Assembly (NCBI GenBank): GCA_949358305.1
Contig: OX442317.1
Coordinates: forward strand, 6,948,186 to 7,012,185
Direction of reading: 5' to 3'
DNA length: 64,000 nucleotides
Source: Strigamia acuminata
Lineage: Eukaryota > Arthropoda > Chilopoda > Geophilomorpha > Linotaeniidae
Part shown: positions 59,242-64,000 of the stretch, in pieces
Position numbering within the stretch: the first letter of the stretch is position 1
Layout: each line of letters starts with the position of its first letter
Notes under the pieces: generated by a model
Databases searched by the model: none
Told to the model about the DNA's origin: nothing
The model's input: only the letters and a program-made list of their open reading frames with translations
Program-made: the position numbers and the translations under genes

Positions 59242-62200
59242 ATGGACGCCCTTGATCGTTTGCGCGCACAGCAAGAAACAGCCAGATTGGGAGCGGATCG
59301 ATTGGTAAATACAGTTATCGTCGAATTAGCATTAGCGCAATCAGATGCGATAGTTTTAAGAAAGCTAAAAAACCAATTAAACGCTAAAACTGAACAATTA
59401 AATGATCTCGATGAGAAAGTGTCACCATTCATTGTAACGCGAGCAGACTTACAAAAGGAAGAGGAGGACAATGAAGAGTATCGAGAGAAAATTATTGATG
59501 CGCTTACAGATATCGACATCAAATTAGACGTATTAGCTCCACCAGCGGTAGTTATTAATCCAGGCGCTCCAAACAACGGATCGGTCAGCAGTACGAACGA
59601 TTGGACAGTGAGACTCCCGAAACTCGTAATGAAGAAATTTTCGGGAAACCCAATCGAATGGAGCGATTTTTGGTCGAATTTCGAGTTGAGTGTAAATGGG
59701 AACACTTCCATCACTACCAAAGCTAAGTTTGTGTACTTAAATTCGGTTCTCGAAGGCACAGCAGCGGCTGTGGTGCGAGGACTAAAGATAAGTGATGAGA
59801 ATTATGCAGCGGCAGTCACGCTTCTTCAAAATCGTTTTGGAAGAAAGGAGGTGATTGTGAATGCCCATTTGCAGATGTTGATGAAGCTTGAGCCAGTCAA
59901 GCGACTCAACGACCTCGACAAGCTTAGAAAATTGTACGACACGTGCGAGATGCATGTCCGTAACCTCGAAAATGAAGGAATAGAAACCACGACGTTTGGC
60001 GTTATGTTGTGTCCCTTGTTGCGTGCAGCGATTCCAGACGTGATCGCTTTAGACTTTTCGCGGAAAAACAGTAATAATACCCATGACCTTAAGCTATTTT
60101 TAGAATTTTGGCGAGAAGAATTAGAAATTCGAGAACAGAACGCAGCCGACAATGCACGATTCGCAACCAAAGAGGTCGAGAAAAACGTCGCGAAGACGTA
60201 CGGAGACACCAAGAAGACAACACGTTTCGAGAAACCAGCTTCTTCGAGCGCGTTGATGACCAACACTTCCGATTCTACTTGTATTTTCTGCAGCGAAACC
60301 AGCCACAAGAAGGAAGACTGTCCCTTATCAATTGCAGATCGATTGAAGCGTTGCCAGCAAGCTCGACGTTGCTTCAAGTGTTTGGCGAACAAACACATGG
60401 CCCGAAACTGCCCACAGAAGGAAAAATGCGTACAGTGCGAACGATTTCACCACATATTGTTGTGCGAAGGGCCGACAGAAAAAGCAGAGAACGTTTTGGC
60501 GTCAACAGTAACTACAGCTAACACTGACATTTTCTTGCAAGTCCTAATGGCCAACGTGGAGTCCAACCACAAGACGAAAACGGTGCACTGTTTCTTCGAC
60601 GGAGGCAGTCACCGGTCGTTCATCAGTTCGAAGTTGGTTAAAGAAATTGGAGCTCAAGTTGTGGGAGAACAACTTATCAGCATTACTGGTTTTGGTGAAA
60701 CAGTAGCTAAGCCAGAGAGTCGTCGAAGAGTTAAAATTACATTACGAAACACCCAAATTAATGACAATTCTTTCGATTTAGAACTCATAGAAGTGCCGTG
60801 GATCAGCAATTCCTTAGCAAAACAGTCGGGAGTTCACGTGCGTGAGAAGTTGAAGCAAAATAACATTGTTTTGAATATTGATCAGCTTTCAATTCAACCG
60901 AACGAAGTGTCAATTTTGATCGGTGCTGACAACTTTTGGCGCATTGTTACCGGCGAGACAAGACGATTAGACGAAAATCTGATGTGTTTGCATACAGGAC
61001 TTGGGTGGACGATGCACGGAGCGATTCGAAGTGAGGAAACGATAACCAAACAGCCGACCATTCAGGTGCATCTTGCGCGTTACGAGGATCGACTGGACAA
61101 CATGCTGAAACGTTTTTGGGAGTTGGAAGACTTGGGTATTCCACACGAGACTCTTACTGACCATCAAGACGAGGACGATCAAGCAGTGACAGCGTTCAAG
61201 AAGTCGATTAAATGGACTGGTGACAGATATGAAGTGCGGTTGCCGTGGCTAATGCCGAAAAGTGAACTAGACAGTAACTATCAAATCGCTTTAAAAAGAT
61301 TGTGGAATTTAGTCCGAAAATTTAGAAAAGATCCCGAACTTTATTATCGCTATAAGAAAGTTTTGGATGACCAGATGGCGGAAGGAATCATTGAGACGGC
61401 CCCAGAAGTGTCAGATCAGAGCGGTTGTTACTATTTGCCGCACAGTCCCGTCATACGAGAGCGTCGTAGTACAACTAAATTGCGTATCGTGTACGATGCC
61501 TCGTCGCACGCGCAAAAAAGCCGCTCGTTGAATGATTGCCTCTTTACTGGGCCAAACTTGTTACCAGAACTAATCAATGCATTGTTATTTTTTAGACAGT
61601 TAATAGTGGCGTTGATAAGCGACATCAAACAAGCGTTCCACCAGATTTTGCTCCATCTGGACGACAGAGATGCAGTGCGATTCTTGTGGATTGCCGCTGA
61701 CTGGGATTTAGTGAGCCCGATTAAGGTGGAGATTCTCCGACAGACTCGAGTTCTGTTTGGGGCGTCTCCAAGCCCATATTTGCTGAACGGGACCATCCAA
61801 CATCACTTGGAGAAGTACGCAACAAAGTATGCAGAATTGATCGCGCGACTGTTGAAACGATTCTACGTGGACGACTATTTAGACAGTGTCAGCACCGACC
61901 AAGAGGCGATCGAAACGTACAAGAAAGTGTCCGAAATAATGTGTGAAGCAAGTATGGATTTGGTTAAATGGAACAGTAATTCGAAACTTTTACGTGAACA
62001 GTTTAAAATCGATCACCCGGAGACAGAGCTCGAGACTGAAGTTAAAGTGTTAGGGCTGAAATGGAACTGTGAATTGGATGAATTGGCACTCGATCTCGAG
62101 GAAGTGAAAACGACTCTCGAACGTGAATTAATCACCAAACGACGAGTGATCCAATTAGTGGCCCAAGTTTTTGATCCGTTGGGTTTTGCATCGCCATTTA

Positions 62201-64000
62201 CGGTGACAGGAAAGATGTTTTTCCAACAATTGTGGAAACATAAAATGGAATGGGATGATCGACTTCCGAAAGAACTGATACCACAGTGGGAAAACTGGAA
62301 GAGTCAATTGCCAGAGTTAGAGCGAGTTCGAGTGCCCAGACATTATGGAATCGATCCAAATGCATCAGAAATTGAACTTCATTTGTTTTGCGACGCCAGT
62401 CCGTTAGCATATGGCATCGTGGCGTACACAAGAGTGCGTCAATGTAATTCACTAATCAATACTTTTTTCGTTCTCTCTAAATGCAGAATAGCTCCGATAA
62501 AAACGTTGACGCTGCCACGACTCGAGTTGATGGGCGCGTTACTTTTGGCACGAGTCGCAGGTCGAATGAAGCAGTTCACGACTGCGAAGGTCACAGCCTG
62601 GACCGACTCCACTATCGTTTTGTGTTGGCTAGGAGAGCGAAAAAAGGCGATTCCGTTCGTCGCACGCCGAGTCGAGGAGATAAAACAGCACGTGCCGTTT
62701 GCAAATTGGCGTCATTGCCCTGGCGTCCAGAATCCTGCCGACCTACTCACACGTGGGATAGATGCAAAATCGTTATTGGAGTCCAAGACATGGTGGAACG
62801 GCCCCGAGTGGCTCACGATGGATGAACACGAATGGCCAAGTGTTCCGACGACTCAGGCGGACGATTTTGAGATGGAGTTGGAAGAAACTCTAGCAGCAAC
62901 AGTCATCGTTCCCCAAACTTGGTTGATAGATGTGCCCACTCGATACGGCAGTTGGAGAAGATTGTTGCGTGTAACCAGCTGGGTGAATCGTTTTCTTAAC
63001 AATTGTAAAAGTGCAGTGCGAGACGGTTCACCATTGACGACAGACGAAATTAACAATTCCGAAAGATACTGGTTGCAAACAATGCAACAACAGAGTTATT
63101 CAAAGGAACTTTTAGCAATTAAAAATCAACAGAGTTTCGAACGAGATTCGATATTACGAAATGTGACGTGTTTCATGGACAGCGAACAAACCATGCGATT
63201 AAACACGCGAATCCAGTGGGCGGGGACAAAAAAGAACTTGAAAAACCCAATCGTTTTACATCCAAATCACCCACTAACAAAACTTATTATTCTGGCAGCT
63301 CACCAGCGAGTATTTCACGGCGGACTTGGCGAGACGTTAGCAGAGTTGAGACAATGTTTTTGGACACCAAAACTCCGAAAAACAGTCAAAAGCGAGTTGA
63401 ATAGATGTTTCGTCTGCAAGCGAGTGCAAGGGCGGTTAGTACAACAAGTGGAAGCTGCGTTGCCACCAGATCGAATTACGCAGGCTGCACCGTTCCAAGT
63501 CGTCGGTATTGATTTTGCCGGACCTCTGTACCAGCAAAGCGGTGAAAAGTGTTACATTGTAGTGATAACATGCGCAGTAATTAGGGCCGTACATCTCGAA
63601 CTAGTCACCAGCATGAATACTGAACGTTTTATTCTGGCCCTAAAGCGATTTTTTGCACGAAGGGGCATACCAACGAAAATTTATTCGGATAATGCGCTAA
63701 CGTTCAAGAGAACCGAAAAGGAACTTTGCGCCTTGTTAAGTTCCATTAGAAAAGAGCAGTTTCAGGGCTTCTTAACAGATAGAAAAATCGAGTGGAGTTT
63801 CATCGTGGAACGAGCTCCGTGGTGGGGTGGGTTCTGGGAGCGTATGGTGAAGTCGACGAAGATGAGTTTAAAGAAAGTTCTCGGTCAAACTACATTGGAC
63901 TTCGAAGAGCTAACCACCATCCTCTCAGAAGTTGAATCCTGTATTAATTCCCGTCCTATTACATATGTCTACACAGAAAACGAAGATGAACAACCGCTGA
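59242..64000 (+). CDS. gag-pol: BEL/Pao gag-pol polyprotein (3' truncated by the window)
   Basis: A single frame of 1,586 codons plus one base with no stop or frameshift. The start is the first ATG after an in-frame TAA at 59203. Domains: charged helical N-terminus (about 1-110); DUF1759-like Gag from residue 125 (LPKL..KFSGNPIEWSDFW) to about 275; CX2CX4HX4C zinc knuckles at 347-360 and 377-390 and a CX2C..HHxxLC motif at 396-408; aspartic protease (DUF1758-like) at D453 with a DGGS active site; reverse transcriptase about 700-905 with motif-A D794, FGASPSPYLLNG at 839 and FYVDD at 874-878; RNase H with D1051, E1095, D1122, D1167; integrase with H1354, H1359, C1389, C1392, then D1424, D1483, E1533. 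BEL/Pao polyproteins usually run 1,700-2,000 residues, so only the integrase C-terminus is missing. It copies and integrates its own RNA from cytoplasmic particles. The copy looks functional so far. Confidence 0.96.
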   Translation, partial: MDALDRLRAQQETARLGADRLVNTVIVELALAQSDAIVLRKLKNQLNAKTEQLNDLDEKVSPFIVTRADLQKEEEDNEEYREKIIDALTDIDIKLDVLAPPAVVINPGAPNNGSVSSTNDWTVRLPKLVMKKFSGNPIEWSDFWSNFELSVNGNTSITTKAKFVYLNSVLEGTAAAVVRGLKISDENYAAAVTLLQNRFGRKEVIVNAHLQMLMKLEPVKRLNDLDKLRKLYDTCEMHVRNLENEGIETTTFGVMLCPLLRAAIPDVIALDFSRKNSNNTHDLKLFLEFWREELEIREQNAADNARFATKEVEKNVAKTYGDTKKTTRFEKPASSSALMTNTSDSTCIFCSETSHKKEDCPLSIADRLKRCQQARRCFKCLANKHMARNCPQKEKCVQCERFHHILLCEGPTEKAENVLASTVTTANTDIFLQVLMANVESNHKTKTVHCFFDGGSHRSFISSKLVKEIGAQVVGEQLISITGFGETVAKPESRRRVKITLRNTQINDNSFDLELIEVPWISNSLAKQSGVHVREKLKQNNIVLNIDQLSIQPNEVSILIGADNFWRIVTGETRRLDENLMCLHTGLGWTMHGAIRSEETITKQPTIQVHLARYEDRLDNMLKRFWELEDLGIPHETLTDHQDEDDQAVTAFKKSIKWTGDRYEVRLPWLMPKSELDSNYQIALKRLWNLVRKFRKDPELYYRYKKVLDDQMAEGIIETAPEVSDQSGCYYLPHSPVIRERRSTTKLRIVYDASSHAQKSRSLNDCLFTGPNLLPELINALLFFRQLIVALISDIKQAFHQILLHLDDRDAVRFLWIAADWDLVSPIKVEILRQTRVLFGASPSPYLLNGTIQHHLEKYATKYAELIARLLKRFYVDDYLDSVSTDQEAIETYKKVSEIMCEASMDLVKWNSNSKLLREQFKIDHPETELETEVKVLGLKWNCELDELALDLEEVKTTLERELITKRRVIQLVAQVFDPLGFASPFTVTGKMFFQQLWKHKMEWDDRLPKELIPQWENWKSQLPELERVRVPRHYGIDPNASEIELHLFCDASPLAYGIVAYTRVRQCNSLINTFFVLSKCRIAPIKTLTLPRLELMGALLLARVAGRMKQFTTAKVTAWTDSTIVLCWLGERKKAIPFVARRVEEIKQHVPFANWRHCPGVQNPADLLTRGIDAKSLLESKTWWNGPEWLTMDEHEWPSVPTTQADDFEMELEETLAATVIVPQTWLIDVPTRYGSWRRLLRVTSWVNRFLNNCKSAVRDGSPLTTDEINNSERYWLQTMQQQSYSKELLAIKNQQSFERDSILRNVTCFMDSEQTMRLNTRIQWAGTKKNLKNPIVLHPNHPLTKLIILAAHQRVFHGGLGETLAELRQCFWTPKLRKTVKSELNRCFVCKRVQGRLVQQVEAALPPDRITQAAPFQVVGIDFAGPLYQQSGEKCYIVVITCAVIRAVHLELVTSMNTERFILALKRFFARRGIPTKIYSDNALTFKRTEKELCALLSSIRKEQFQGFLTDRKIEWSFIVERAPWWGGFWERMVKSTKMSLKKVLGQTTLDFEELTTILSEVESCINSRPITYVYTENEDEQPL

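Larger units (their letters stand above)
58850..64000 (+). mobile_element. BEL/Pao LTR retrotransposon, 5' part (runs off the right edge)
   Basis: An autonomous LTR retrotransposon of the BEL/Pao superfamily, read left to right. The order seen is probable 5' LTR, tRNA-type primer-binding site, about 80 bp of leader, then one long gag-pol frame with Gag, zinc knuckles, aspartic protease, reverse transcriptase, RNase H and integrase. Integrase last, together with DUF1759/DUF1758-type Gag and protease regions, is typical of BEL/Pao. The 3' end of pol, any downstream frame, the polypurine tract and the 3' LTR lie outside the window. The left boundary is inferred from a TGTT start and cannot be confirmed without the second LTR. 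The element begins about 107 bp after a pogo-like MITE. Confidence 0.93.

Noticed and set aside
59208-60398. Open frames of 180-190 codons on the minus strand
   Set aside because: They are antisense shadows of the gag part of the BEL/Pao frame, which has clear conserved domains on the plus strand.
60108-60521. 137-codon plus-strand frame in another phase
   Set aside because: It overlaps the zinc-knuckle coding part of gag-pol in a different frame and has no recognisable content.

Overview
This is a stretch of animal nuclear DNA, not prokaryotic or organellar. It is strongly AT-rich (about two thirds A+T by eye), full of poly-A/T tracts and short tandem repeats, and has no operon-like gene packing. 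It also carries nested terminal-inverted-repeat (TIR) elements and one BEL/Pao LTR retrotransposon, a group confined to animals. The TE content and a short TTAGG-like run fit an invertebrate, perhaps an arthropod, but no host gene was recognised that would fix the species.

Layout: From 1 to about 58.8 kb I find no recognisable conserved protein-coding exon. The region is AT-rich DNA into which many short non-autonomous DNA transposons (MITEs) have inserted, often inside one another: 3.8-4.8, 21.6-21.9, 23.6-23.9, 25.3-25.9, 31.7-31.9, 36.2-36.9, 38.1-38.4, 40.6-41.6, 49.9-50.5, 55.2-56.0 and 57.9-58.7 kb. The families are: (i) pogo/Tigger-like elements starting CAGTCG with TA target duplications; (ii) elements starting CCGTA next to TA; (iii) elements starting with a C(A/T)C motif between TATA flanks; (iv) a palindromic family ending in CCATATGG; (v) a family ending in CCCGGTATCTTGATGCC; and (vi) two hAT-like elements with exact 8-bp target duplications. 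Two diverged tRNA-derived SINE-like heads are also present.

The only host-gene candidate is at 6.28-6.49 kb on the plus strand: a TATA box, a GC-richer leader, and an ATG followed by 21 mostly hydrophobic codons ending at a perfect splice donor in phase 1. It could be the first coding exon of a secreted or membrane protein whose first intron fills the rest of the window. The same junction also reads as a recursive-splice (zero-length exon) site. Three copies of the nine-base core AGGTGGCGC, one in a near-complete CTCF consensus, are candidate insulator sites.

From about 58.85 kb to the right edge lies the 5' part of a BEL/Pao retrotransposon: a probable 5' LTR, a primer-binding site matching the 3' end of tRNA-Phe, and one uninterrupted gag-pol reading frame of 1,586 codons. 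Its order is Gag, zinc knuckles, protease, reverse transcriptase, RNase H, integrase. It runs off the window before its C-terminus and 3' LTR. All catalytic residues of RT, RNase H and integrase that I looked for are present, so the copy is probably young.
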